The notes beneath the pieces were generated by a model. That model was not told the origin of the DNA. It did no database searches and saw only the letters and a program-made list of their open reading frames with translations. A stretch of DNA of 33,807 nucleotides from Bacillus sanguinis (GTDB lineage Bacteria > Bacillota > Bacilli > Bacillales > Bacillaceae_G), in the NCBI RefSeq assembly GCF_018332475.1, contig NZ_BOQB01000135.1, positions 1 to 33,807 of the forward strand, written 5' to 3'. Below, in pieces: positions 8,753-17,640 of this stretch (positions are counted from its first letter, which is position 1; each line of letters starts with the position of its first letter). The position numbers were made by a program, and so were the translations under genes.

Positions 8753-8863
8753 TTGGACATGTACTTTGAATGAATTGAAAAAGTGAGGTGTAGAATATAC
8801 TTATATACCTTCAAAATATAGTTTTAATATGTTATAAAACCAAAGTTATAATTCATCAGGTTC

Positions 8864-8946
8864 GTTAACGAAACGTTGACTTTGTTTGTTTTATGGTTTT
8901 ATCAGTTAACGAAACGTTGACTTTTTTGTTGTTTAGCGTAATAATA
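8864..8946 (+). promoter_or_regulatory. Duplicated 20-base operator-like repeat and promoter of the XRE/ImmA/PIN unit
   Basis: GTTAACGAAACGTTGACTTT occurs exactly twice, at 8864-8883 and 8905-8924, 41 bases apart (about four helical turns). Each copy contains CGTT/AACG half-sites. The second copy supplies a -35-like TTGACT (8918-8923), followed after 17 bases by an AT-rich -10 region (about 8941-8946) and then the AGGAGGTG of the XRE gene. Binding by the XRE protein here would block its own promoter. Confidence 0.55.
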
Positions 8947-8967
8947 GTAATTAGGAGGTGTTGATAA

Positions 8968-9402
8968 ATGTTAAACTTTTATCAAATGGTAGGACAAAGA
9001 ATCCTTCAGGAATTAAATAATTTACAGTGGTCACAACAAAAATTAGCTGATGAATTGCAAATTTCCAAACAAGTAATGGGTAAAATTCTAAAAGGTGATA
9101 AGAATACAAATATACTTGAAATACGTCAAATTGCGGATATTCTAAAAGTTCCAGTGGAACAATTATTAGAACCAATTGAAAAGGAAGAATATATTGTGGA
9201 AAGTGTAGAGGAAGATGTAGTCCCTGTATTTATGGGGAAAGTTACTTCTCAAGTAGGTAAAGAAGGACTTACAAAAGCTTTTCGTATAATTGAATTAATC
9301 ACTGATTACCAAGATTTATATGAAGACAAAAATAAAGTTCGAAATAGAATTGTTTCTTTTGAAGGAATAAGCCCTGCTAAAGAATGTGAGCGGAATGTAT
9401 GA
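8968..9402 (+). CDS. XRE-family regulator of the ImmA/PIN unit
   Basis: This 144-residue protein has a Cro/C1-type helix-turn-helix at about residues 8-65 (WSQQKLADELQISKQVMGKIL, then NTNILEIRQIADILKVPVEQ). The C-terminal half has no recognised domain. The ATG at 8968 has AGGAGGTG 7 bases upstream. The next gene is an ImmA/IrrE-type metallopeptidase 30 bases away. Pairs of XRE repressor and ImmA/IrrE peptidase are a known arrangement in which the peptidase cleaves the repressor, as for ImmR/ImmA of ICEBs1. The duplicated operator-like repeat upstream suggests autoregulation. Confidence 0.82.
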   Translation: MLNFYQMVGQRILQELNNLQWSQQKLADELQISKQVMGKILKGDKNTNILEIRQIADILKVPVEQLLEPIEKEEYIVESVEEDVVPVFMGKVTSQVGKEGLTKAFRIIELITDYQDLYEDKNKVRNRIVSFEGISPAKECERNV

Positions 9403-9432
9403 TAAATAGAAAGATATATGGGGGGGAAATAA

Positions 9433-10248
9433 TTGGCTAAGATACAAATAAAAAACATTCTATTCCATAAAGATAAAGAAGTTTTTTATGAAATAGAACG
9501 AAAAGCGACATCTGATTTGATTGAATTACATTATAATCAAAAGGTGCAACAAAATATTTTTAGGATTTTAAGAAGGGTCGAAGGTTTACAAGTAATCGTA
9601 TTTCCTATCCAAGATGAAAAATTATATGCATTTACATTGTTTAAGAATAGTAAAAATTTTATTTATATCAATTCTTATATGCCACTAGGTGAGCAAATTT
9701 TTGCTGCTGCACATGAATTGTATCACCTTAAATATGATTTGGAACAAAAATCAGAAATTTTAAATGATGTAGATAGTTCTTTCAATGGAAATGAAAATGA
9801 AATGAAAGCTAATTCTTATGCAGCGTGTTTTTTAGTACCTAAGCAACATTTATTTGAAGAAATGAGATTGTTGAAGATTAATAAGGGAGAAATTGGGGTT
9901 CTAGAAATATTGAAATTAGTGGATTCATTCGCAGTACCATATAAAGCTATGGTACTGCGTTTATATGAAGTCAATTTTATTAATTTAGAGCAAGCTGAGA
10001 CGCTATTAGCTATTCCAGATAAAAGCCCTGATGATGGTGTGCTTTTATTAATGCATCAAACAAGATATGCTCTCGAGTGGCAAAAACGAACGGAAGAGAA
10101 AGAATATGGGGATCTTATTAAATATGCTACAATGAATTTAGAAGATTTCAATTTATCTCGCAATAAATTGAAAAGGGATTTTTCTATTTTGTCGGGGGAT
10201 ATAAATCTTGATGAAATTCTTATGCATGGGGAGGAAGAAAAAAAATAA
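9433..10248 (+). CDS. ImmA/IrrE-type zinc metallopeptidase
   Basis: This 271-residue protein carries the gluzincin-like motif HELYH in the sequence IFAAAHELYHLKYD (about residues 90-103). A downstream NEMKANSYAACFLVP supplies the third ligand, as in ImmA/IrrE (DUF955) peptidases. The known role of the family is cleavage of a partner XRE repressor to derepress genes. The C-terminal 100 residues have no family I recognise and may be a sensing region. The start is TTG 9433, with a G7 run just upstream serving as RBS. It sits between an XRE gene and a PIN-like gene, all in one direction with gaps under 35 bases. Confidence 0.85.
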   Translation: MAKIQIKNILFHKDKEVFYEIERKATSDLIELHYNQKVQQNIFRILRRVEGLQVIVFPIQDEKLYAFTLFKNSKNFIYINSYMPLGEQIFAAAHELYHLKYDLEQKSEILNDVDSSFNGNENEMKANSYAACFLVPKQHLFEEMRLLKINKGEIGVLEILKLVDSFAVPYKAMVLRLYEVNFINLEQAETLLAIPDKSPDDGVLLLMHQTRYALEWQKRTEEKEYGDLIKYATMNLEDFNLSRNKLKRDFSILSGDINLDEILMHGEEEKK

Positions 10249-10267
10249 TAATTGGGGAGAAGCGAGA

Positions 10268-11056
10268 ATGAGTCAGGATTACGTTGCTGTTTTGGATGCA
10301 GATGCTTGTATAAAAATGGGTAGATTAATAGCGGGTGGGGGTTCGCACTTAAGTGTTATGTTGCCTTTATTTAAAGAAACATACATTCATGAGTATGTTT
10401 ATAGGGAAATAACAAAACCACCTGATGTAGTCACTCATGTTACCTCTTTGATACAGGATAAAAAAATTGAAGTAATAACTGATGCAGATTTACTAGGTTT
10501 TTTATCAGATTGGTTGCCTGGAAAAGAGAAAACAGTATGTCATGTTTATTTAAATCTTTTAAGCGAAACTTTGGACTTTTTACATGAGGATCATCCGTTA
10601 CCTCAAATTTATTCATCATTATATAGTAAAACTTATAGTGATATTGATTCCTTAATTAAGGATATGGATTTTTGCGAAAAGTCTTTAAGGGAAGATATGG
10701 ATGTTGGGGAAGTTAAAACCATTGTTTTAACAAGGGTTTTAGACTACATATCTCTATCAACAATCAATCTGTATGTTTCTAATGATAGAAGAGCGAGAAA
10801 ACTTTTAGTGAATGTAACTGATGGGAAGGTAAATGCTTGTACGCCACTGGCAAGTTTTCTTTTTCTGAAAAAAGCTGGAATGACAAAGGAAGAGTGTAAT
10901 TCTTATTTTAGGAAATACAGTCCTAGAGAACGAATGAATGTGTGGGACAGTAGCGGTAAAAAAGTTAATTTAGAATACAGGCAAATATTTGAAGATTTAT
11001 TTGATAATACAAAAAAAATCGAGTTGACAGTTGAAGGGGTATTAAAATATGAGTAA
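10268..11056 (+). CDS. PIN-like domain protein (putative RNase toxin or effector)
   Basis: A 262-residue protein. The N-terminus YVAVLDADACIKMGRLI resembles the first strand of PIN-type nucleases with its conserved Asp. A distal ISLSTINLYVSNDRRARKLL resembles the last conserved PIN strand (T/S-x-D-R-x-A/L). Acidic residues in between (EDMDVGEVKTIVL; Glu-x-x near residue 150) could complete the metal site. I chose ATG 10268, with GGGGAG 8 bases upstream; an earlier in-frame ATG at 10208 lies inside the peptidase gene. As third gene after XRE and ImmA/IrrE it would be the effector released when the repressor is cut. The function is inference and was not confirmed by comparison. Confidence 0.65.
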   Translation: MSQDYVAVLDADACIKMGRLIAGGGSHLSVMLPLFKETYIHEYVYREITKPPDVVTHVTSLIQDKKIEVITDADLLGFLSDWLPGKEKTVCHVYLNLLSETLDFLHEDHPLPQIYSSLYSKTYSDIDSLIKDMDFCEKSLREDMDVGEVKTIVLTRVLDYISLSTINLYVSNDRRARKLLVNVTDGKVNACTPLASFLFLKKAGMTKEECNSYFRKYSPRERMNVWDSSGKKVNLEYRQIFEDLFDNTKKIELTVEGVLKYE

Positions 11057-11060
11057 GATT

Positions 11061-11096
11061 TTAAAAGGCATAAGAGCCAGTTCTTATGCCTTTTAA
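11061..11096 (+). terminator. Hairpin terminator after the PIN-like gene
   Basis: Perfect 15-base arms (TTAAAAGGCATAAGA and its complement) surround a 6-base loop right after the stop. The T-run is within the stem only, so termination strength is uncertain. The 256 bases from here to the CBASS start hold no gene I can support. Confidence 0.65.
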
Positions 11097-11289
11097 AGCC
11101 GTTTCTTTTATCGTAGTAAGAGGATAAATATTACAGGTAGTTATCCGTTTGAAGCAATAATTTTGATTACACTTATAAAAGAAAGTGGTAATTGAATTAG
11201 GAAATTCTAATGACTAATGATGGAGTGTTACGTTCACAATTATTTTGTTTGTGTCCAGTGTATATTAGAAATATTTCATCTTTTGATAA

Positions 11290-12347
<1,058 letters not shown>

Positions 12348-12348
<1 letters not shown>

Positions 12349-14081
12349 TGGGGATTTGGTTCTTAGAAAATGCGAATCGTTTATTACATGAACGGAAAGA
12401 AATAGAACAATTACAATTAACTAAAGACTGGCTGCTAGGGATGGAATGGTGTATTTCAGGTAATGAACTAGCCGTACAAGTAAAAATAGAAGCTCATGGT
12501 CATATTTATGAACTAGAAATGGGGTATCCACCTCTTTTCCCTTTCTCAGCACCAGGTGTTAAATCCATAGAGAAAGAGAAATGGTGGACGGAGCATCAGT
12601 ATGTAAATGGAACTCTTTGTTTAGAATGGGGACCTGACAATTGGCACGAAAATGTTACAGGTGCAAGAATCTTGGAAAGCGCCTACCGATTAATATATAC
12701 GGAGAATCCAAAAGGAAAGCAAGGTGGGGAAGAGAGTTCTGTTGTTCTTTCAAGACACGTACTCTCCGTTGGACAAGAACTAAGAACAGAAACGATTAGA
12801 TTATATGTAAATCAGGTTCTGTTGGAAATAGTGTCAAATTCGAACCCTACTGAATATAAGCAAATGAATTTTCACTACATTTTTGAAAATAGAGCTACCA
12901 TTGTGCATATTGGACAGATTTATGATAAATCAAAAATAATTTGGGAAAACGATTATTTACCGAATGAATTGAAAGGTAAGCTATTAGGAAAAGGAAGCAT
13001 TTATTATGTAAAGAATGCATCAGCTGAAATTAAATCTCTATCTTCAAGTGAAGCATTAAAATATTTATTATTGAAAAACGGATATAAAGAGGAATGTATT
13101 GAATTTGAAGATTTAACCAATAGTTTATTTATATTGGTTGATGAGGTAGGAGCGATATTTTCGCTATTATGTATTAAAAATAAAGAAAAGATACATAAGA
13201 TACCAATAGTAATGGACAAAGAAAACGTGGATCGGCGCCAACCGGAATTGTTTTCACTAAAAGATAAAAAGGTAGGTATGGTTGGAGTAGGCTCTTTAGG
13301 AAGCAAAATAGTGAATGCTCTTGCAAGATCAGGGGTAGAGAAATTTTTCCTTGTTGATGAAGATATATTTTTGAGAGGGAATATTCAGAGGCATACCTTG
13401 GATTGGAGAAATGTCGGGAATCATAAGGTTGATGCTATTAAAGAGCAGCTTGAACTTATTTCAAGCTCTGTAGAAGTTGAAGTATCTAGGATCAACTTAA
13501 CTGGGCAAGAAGCAATTACATCATTAAATGCGAATATTACTGAATTAGGCTCTTGTGACGTTATTGTTGATGCTACGGCGGATAGTAAGATTTTTAATTT
13601 GTTATCTGCGATATGTAAAAATTATGAGAAACCAATGATTTGGGGAGAATTATTTTCTGGTGGGATCGGGGGGCTTATTGCAAGAAGTCGTCCCAAGTTA
13701 GATCCAAGTCCTCAAATTATGAGAAAGGCACTTTTGGAAGCTACTTCAGAAATGCCTACAATATCTCAATTAGGCGAAGAGGCGTATGGATTACAAACTG
13801 AATTAGGTGAAGTATGGATTGCTTCAGATGCTGATGTAGGCATTATTGCGAATCATTTAGCAAGGTATATAACTGATGCACTTAAAGATGAAAAGTCGGA
13901 TTATCCTTTTTCTATGTATTTAATAGGTTTGAAGAAAAGCTGGATATTTGAACAACCTTTTGAAATATTTCCGATTGAGACGAATCATTTAATTGAGGAA
14001 ATAATACCGGAGGAAAATCAAGATGTTATAAAAGAAGTAATTGATTTTATAGCGCCGTTATTGGAGAAGAGAAATGATTAA
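12348..14081 (+). CDS. cap2: CBASS Cap2 (E2-E1 ubiquitin-conjugation-like fusion)
   Basis: A 577-residue fusion. Residues of about 1-120 form an E2-like domain: PPLFPFSAPG, then NGTLCLEWGPDNWH with the expected catalytic Cys at 91. Residues of about 300-577 form a ThiF/E1-like adenylation domain: VGMVGVGSLGSKIV for ATP, then LVDEDIFLRGNIQRHTL and DVIVDATAD. In type II CBASS, Cap2 attaches the CD-NTase C-terminus to target proteins and so primes the synthase. Notably, no cysteine occurs after residue 423, and the SDADV segment near 494 is preceded by Ala-Ser, so the usual C-terminal E1 catalytic cysteine seems absent. ATG 12348 has GGAGG upstream and overlaps the previous stop. Confidence 0.9.
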
Positions 14082-14550
14082 AGTTATTATGCCTAAAAGA
14101 ATTGAACAAAGATTGGAAGTTGAGCTTAAAAAGGCAGGCAGAAATGAAATTGGTGGCATTTTAATGGGAGAGCATATCGGAGAAAATACATTTAGAATTT
14201 GTGATGTGACGGTCCAATTATATGATGGTACATGGATTCGTTTCGTAAGACAAATATCAGGTGTAATGAGAAAAAGTCTAAATTACTTTTTTAGTAAAAA
14301 TAAGTTCCAATATAGAAAATATAATTATCTAGGTGAGTGGCACTCACATCCTTCTTTTTCGCTTATGCCTAGTTCTCAAGATATTCAAACGATGTGGGGA
14401 ATAGTAAATGATGAAGCTGTAGGTGCAAATTTTGCTGTTTTGTTAATTGTAAAAATAGAATCTCAATCTGTACATGGCAATGTTACGCTTTACGTACCTG
14501 GTAACCCTGTATTGAAAGGTGAGATGGTAAAGGGAGGGGATTATACATGA
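14074..14550 (+). CDS. cap3: CBASS Cap3 (JAMM deconjugating peptidase)
   Basis: This 158-residue JAB/MPN-type zinc isopeptidase has the full JAMM motif: Glu 25 in NEIGGIL and EWHSHPSFSLMPSSQD, with zinc ligands His 90, His 92 and Asp 103. In type II CBASS it removes CD-NTase from the targets modified by Cap2, and so tunes or limits signalling. The ATG at 14074 overlaps the Cap2 stop by 8 bases, with GGAG upstream. It overlaps the next gene by ATGA, so all four CBASS genes are translationally coupled. Length is typical for Cap3. Confidence 0.9.
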   Translation: MIKVIMPKRIEQRLEVELKKAGRNEIGGILMGEHIGENTFRICDVTVQLYDGTWIRFVRQISGVMRKSLNYFFSKNKFQYRKYNYLGEWHSHPSFSLMPSSQDIQTMWGIVNDEAVGANFAVLLIVKIESQSVHGNVTLYVPGNPVLKGEMVKGGDYT

Positions 14551-15977
14551 ATGAACACAAGCCATCTTTATTGGAATCGGAATCGACTGGGGGAGACATT
14601 GCAGGGGGAGGATTTGATTTCCAAAGAAATTTAATCCTCAATAAAATTCCTTATTGGCTTTCTTTCGAAGGGTTTACATCCCTTATTTGGGAATCGATTG
14701 GGGATATTGAAGTGAAGTTTTTTGTTCCAGGCAAAGGTATGATTATTGAAGCGATTGAGGCTAAGAATCATAATATGACGCCAGCAAAATTTTGGGAAGA
14801 GATCGAACGATTTAAAACAATGGATAAGGGGAGTCCAGGTACATATCGCTGGTTCACTTTATCTTGTACAGGGGTATCAGATACAATTAAACCCTTAATT
14901 AACGGATTACGAAGACTGAGAGATCCATATTCTTTTTTTGAACAATCATCAGGGATTCTACAGAATTCATATGAAGCTTATAAACAAATTGTTTTGAAAC
15001 TTGAAAAAGATGAGGAAACAGCAGAGTTTTTGTTTAATAAGGTTATGATTGAAGATACATGGGGATCATTGAATGCACAGTCGGAAGGGATGTTTTTTGG
15101 GAATTTGTCAGAAAACCTTCCAGATTTTGATGAACTACCTAAGAAGAAAATAAATAATGTCCATAGTTATTTAACAGAGTTGCTGGTATCAAGAAAAAAT
15201 AAGCCAGTTTCAAGAAAAGAAATTAAAGAAACAATTATACGTTCTATTGAAGATGATGAATTTTTTTCAAAACCAACGATTCTTGAGACGAAAATAAATA
15301 ATGAGGAAACAAGTGGAAAACAATTGTTGTTTATGTGGGAACCGTTTTTCGGAGGAAAGGAAAGAAGCTTTCCTTCATCTGAAGAGTGGACTAGCCAATT
15401 GCTTACTGAATTAGAGCAAACAAAACAGTGGATTATCGATAATAGGACTAATCGTAAAATCAGATTGCAAGGAAGTAGAAGGAATTCAAGCGCGATGGCA
15501 ATAGGTCAAACCTTTTCTGCTGTTTCGGGATTTAATATTGAAATGGAGTATAGAGGAGATTTCTGGAGTACAAATCAATACCCTACATCAACCACACCAG
15601 GGTATCCAATTCAAACTAACTTCCGGGTAGGAAAAGGGAAAAAGCTTGCTGTGATAATTGCAATAATGAAAGAAAATATGACAGATGAGGTTAGAACGTT
15701 TTTAAGCGGAATTGATGAGGAAGAAAATTCGGTATTAGAGGTAGCATCATCATTTCCAATCGTTTCGGCTGAACAAGTAAATGTAGTTGTAAACGCAATA
15801 AAAGAAGAAATAAAGAAAGTATGTGCACAAATTGATGTAGACGAAATTGATTTGTTTTATGCTGGACCATCTCATCTTGCTTTATTCTTAGGACATTGCT
15901 GGAATGCGATGCCTCGTACTCAATGTTATGAATGGGTTAAAACTGGAGATTATGTAAAAACAGTTTGTTTATCTTGA
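14547..15977 (+). CDS. cap4: CBASS effector Cap4 (DUF4297 nuclease plus SAVED sensor)
   Basis: This 476-residue effector has two domains. The N-terminal part is a PD-(D/E)xK-like nuclease of the DUF4297 type: GGFDFQRN near 22-28, Asp 53 in IGDIEVKFF and Glu-Ala-Lys at 71-73 in IEAIEAKNH. The C-terminal part (about 310-476) is a SAVED domain, recognised from DLFYAGPSHLALFLGHCWNA and QCYEWVKTG. In characterised Cap4 proteins SAVED binds the cyclic oligonucleotide and activates the nuclease, which degrades DNA and stops the infected cell. The ATG at 14547 overlaps the Cap3 stop (ATGA) and has AGGGAGGGG upstream. No strong terminator follows, only a weak inverted repeat at 15984-16014. Confidence 0.88.
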   Translation: MNEHKPSLLESESTGGDIAGGGFDFQRNLILNKIPYWLSFEGFTSLIWESIGDIEVKFFVPGKGMIIEAIEAKNHNMTPAKFWEEIERFKTMDKGSPGTYRWFTLSCTGVSDTIKPLINGLRRLRDPYSFFEQSSGILQNSYEAYKQIVLKLEKDEETAEFLFNKVMIEDTWGSLNAQSEGMFFGNLSENLPDFDELPKKKINNVHSYLTELLVSRKNKPVSRKEIKETIIRSIEDDEFFSKPTILETKINNEETSGKQLLFMWEPFFGGKERSFPSSEEWTSQLLTELEQTKQWIIDNRTNRKIRLQGSRRNSSAMAIGQTFSAVSGFNIEMEYRGDFWSTNQYPTSTTPGYPIQTNFRVGKGKKLAVIIAIMKENMTDEVRTFLSGIDEEENSVLEVASSFPIVSAEQVNVVVNAIKEEIKKVCAQIDVDEIDLFYAGPSHLALFLGHCWNAMPRTQCYEWVKTGDYVKTVCLS

Positions 15978-16096
15978 ACTTGATTTATCATTTAATATTC
16001 TAAAAGATAAATCTGATGAGGAATTCTTTGCTACTAAAACAAAATAGGGTAGTCCATAAGGGTATCTTGCATATAGTGGTCATGAGGTGATGAACG

Positions 16097-16225
16097 ATGA
16101 CTGCAAAAACCTCTCCACTTAAACTAGGTAATGAAATATATGGTACGATAAAAATTGAAGAAGCGTTTCTAGAAGCATTAAAAATGTACTTTATGAAGCA
16201 GCAAGACAAAAAAACTCCTAGTTAA
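16097..16225 (+). CDS. Small protein of unknown function (42 residues)
   Basis: ATG 16097 is preceded by an excellent site, GAGGTGATG (about 16084-16092), and the frame runs 42 codons (start MTAKTSPLKLGNEIYG, end QQDKKTPS) to a TAA that sits inside a good terminator. The product looks soluble, with one likely amphipathic helix (IEEAFLEALKMYFMKQQ). I do not recognise it. The combination of strong RBS, clean frame and terminator argues that it is real. It follows CBASS by 119 bases but need not belong to it. Confidence 0.6.
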   Translation: MTAKTSPLKLGNEIYGTIKIEEAFLEALKMYFMKQQDKKTPS

Positions 16226-16240
16226 TCAGGAGTTTTTTAT
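16210..16240 (+). terminator. Terminator after the 42-residue gene
   Basis: AAAAACTCCT pairs with AGGAGTTTTT around an 8-base loop, followed by more T. The stop codon TAA lies in the loop. Confidence 0.85.
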
Positions 16241-16271
16241 TTTGTTGAAAAGGATAACGTAGTAGAAAAGG

Positions 16272-16640
16272 TTATTCTGTTTTATAAATCCATACGTAAT
16301 TTTCACCTATATAAGTATCCCAATGTTTCCATTTCCAAGGTGGAGGAGGAGCGTCTTGATAATATAATTGATAAAAGATATTTAACCATTTAAGTGAATA
16401 ATGGTCGATTTTTAAAGAATGGTATAACGTGCTGGGGATCGGAAAAGCTTGCTGATATCCACCACTGCCTTTACTTGAATGATGATAAATATGAAAATAT
16501 TCATCTAGAGGTAACTTTTTTAAATCTGCAGTGTAGAATAGAAATCCATAGTTTTTGGCTGCTTCAAAGAAATCGATAAGGGATTTAACGTCTGGATATT
16601 GTTTTGTTTTTATTCCGTTATTTAATGTGATAAGTTTCAT
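16272..16640 (-). CDS. Unknown protein (122 residues)
   Basis: The frame starts at ATG 16640 behind TAGGAGG on the minus strand; an upstream in-frame start at 16688 precedes that site. The product is rich in Tyr, Trp, His and Lys. It starts MKLITLNNGIKTKQYPDVKS and has a YHHSSKGSGGYQQAFPIP stretch and a QDAPPPPWKWKHWD segment with four prolines. No signal peptide or membrane helix is seen. I do not recognise the family. It reads leftwards, with another unknown small gene 85 bases upstream in the same direction, perhaps as one unit. Confidence 0.65.
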   Translation of the reverse strand: MKLITLNNGIKTKQYPDVKSLIDFFEAAKNYGFLFYTADLKKLPLDEYFHIYHHSSKGSGGYQQAFPIPSTLYHSLKIDHYSLKWLNIFYQLYYQDAPPPPWKWKHWDTYIGENYVWIYKTE

Positions 16641-16725
16641 TTGCTTGGTGCCTCCTAGAAAAGAAGAAAATTGTATTCTAACAATCACGCCATATGAAGT
16701 TACGAAAATAAAGAAGTCATTATAT

Positions 16726-17025
16726 TTAATGATTGTTTAGTACAATTAATTGATTATAGATTGTCACATATCGATTACCATTAAGGATTGTATGTTCTGG
16801 AGCTCCGTAAAAAACATTATTAGCTCCATACTCCTTACTCAGGGCATGAACAATTTCTTGCATAGTTTGTTTTAGATCATCTTGATTGTATGAAATACCA
16901 GCTTCTTGAAACATGTCTTCAATAGAGTCAATGTAATCATCCCCAATAAAATTGCTGCCATCTTCAAATTGGATGTGTATCCAATCTATATAGCTTTCAA
17001 CTACTTGTATCAGTTCTTTTTTCAT
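16726..17025 (-). CDS. Unknown acidic protein (99 residues)
   Basis: ATG 17025 has AAGGAG 11 bases upstream on the minus strand. The 99-residue product is acidic and looks soluble, with an N-terminal helix (KKELIQVVESYIDWIHIQFE) and the segment YIDSIEDMFQEAGISYNQDD. No known family is recognised. The acidic composition and the small leftward pair with the 16272-16640 gene would suit an immunity or inhibitor protein, but nothing in sequence proves that. Confidence 0.65.
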   Translation of the reverse strand: MKKELIQVVESYIDWIHIQFEDGSNFIGDDYIDSIEDMFQEAGISYNQDDLKQTMQEIVHALSKEYGANNVFYGAPEHTILNGNRYVTIYNQLIVLNNH

Positions 17026-17046
17026 GTATATTCAGCTCCTTAATTA

Positions 17047-17088
17047 GAAAAAAGAGAACCTCTTTTTATAAAGGTTCTCCTTTTTTTG
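17047..17088 (-). terminator. Terminator downstream of the first XRE paralogue
   Basis: GAGAACCT pairs with AGGTTCTC around a loop of about 10 bases, with A- and T-runs on both sides. It lies between the XRE gene (17169-17513) and the next leftward gene. Confidence 0.8.
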
Positions 17089-17093
17089 CAAAT

Positions 17094-17136
17094 TTATTCA
17101 TATTTATAAAATTAATTCATAATAATGAATAATAAG
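17094..17136. repeat. 43-base dyad-rich repeat, copy 1
   Basis: The sequence begins TTATTCATATTTATAAAAT and contains the palindrome ATTCAT-AATA-ATGAAT (17115-17130). It matches 37 of 43 bases with copy 2 at 18916-18958. It lies 32 bases beyond the stop of an XRE gene. Confidence 0.8.
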
Positions 17137-17168
17137 CAGACAAGTTGTTCATAATGAGAGTAGGAAAA

Positions 17169-17513
17169 TTATTGAGATTGCTGATAAAGTTCTAAACCTT
17201 TCTCGATATGAGACAAAAAGTAATCTGTTAAGACTGGATTTTTGTCATAAGTTTTTTGTAATACTTGGCATAATCGTCGCAAACGAAAATCAAGTTCATG
17301 GTTTTGGGAATCTGTTTCCTGGGTGAGAGTAGGGAACAGATTCAGTTCTTCTTGTATTTGTTCTAAAAATGCAAGTGAAACAGTATCAGTTTTCATTGTT
17401 TCTAAATTACTGAGATAGCCCGGTGAAACATGTAATGTTGCTGCAAGCTCACTTAGTGTAATTCCTTTGTGCTTTCGCAATGTTCGAATGGTTTGCCCGA
17501 GATGTTGTAACAA
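17169..17513 (-). CDS. XRE-family regulator, paralogue A
   Basis: A 114-residue protein with an N-terminal Cro/C1 helix-turn-helix (about residues 6-62: LGQTIRTLRKHKGITLSELA, then VSPGYLSNLETMKTDTVSL). It ends in a short helical region (HELDFRLRRLCQVLQKTYDKN, then YFLSHIEKGLELYQQ) that is likely for oligomerisation. It is clearly paralogous to the gene at 18990-19328, with about half the residues identical over the full length. The start is TTG 17513, with GGGAGG 7 bases upstream. It is divergent from the 17641 gene across a 127-base promoter region. Its target is unknown; the nearby dyad repeats are candidates. Confidence 0.85.
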   Translation of the reverse strand: MLQHLGQTIRTLRKHKGITLSELAATLHVSPGYLSNLETMKTDTVSLAFLEQIQEELNLFPTLTQETDSQNHELDFRLRRLCQVLQKTYDKNPVLTDYFLSHIEKGLELYQQSQ

Positions 17514-17640
17514 ATAAATACCTCCCTTAGTTAGTTCTTAAACAAATGTTATATTTTTAAAAGTATATGCAGTAGGGAAAGAAAACAGACTTTTTATAAA
17601 TGACTTTTATGAAAATGAAATAGTGGAAGGAGTGAAGTTT

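Noticed and set aside
8864-8924. A CRISPR-like repeat pair
   Set aside because: There are only two copies with a 21-base spacer, no further repeats and no cas genes. The position over a promoter fits an operator.
16000-16209. A minus-strand frame of 69 codons overlapping the 42-residue gene
   Set aside because: It has no RBS and lies opposite a small plus-strand gene with a strong RBS and terminator. It looks like a shadow frame.
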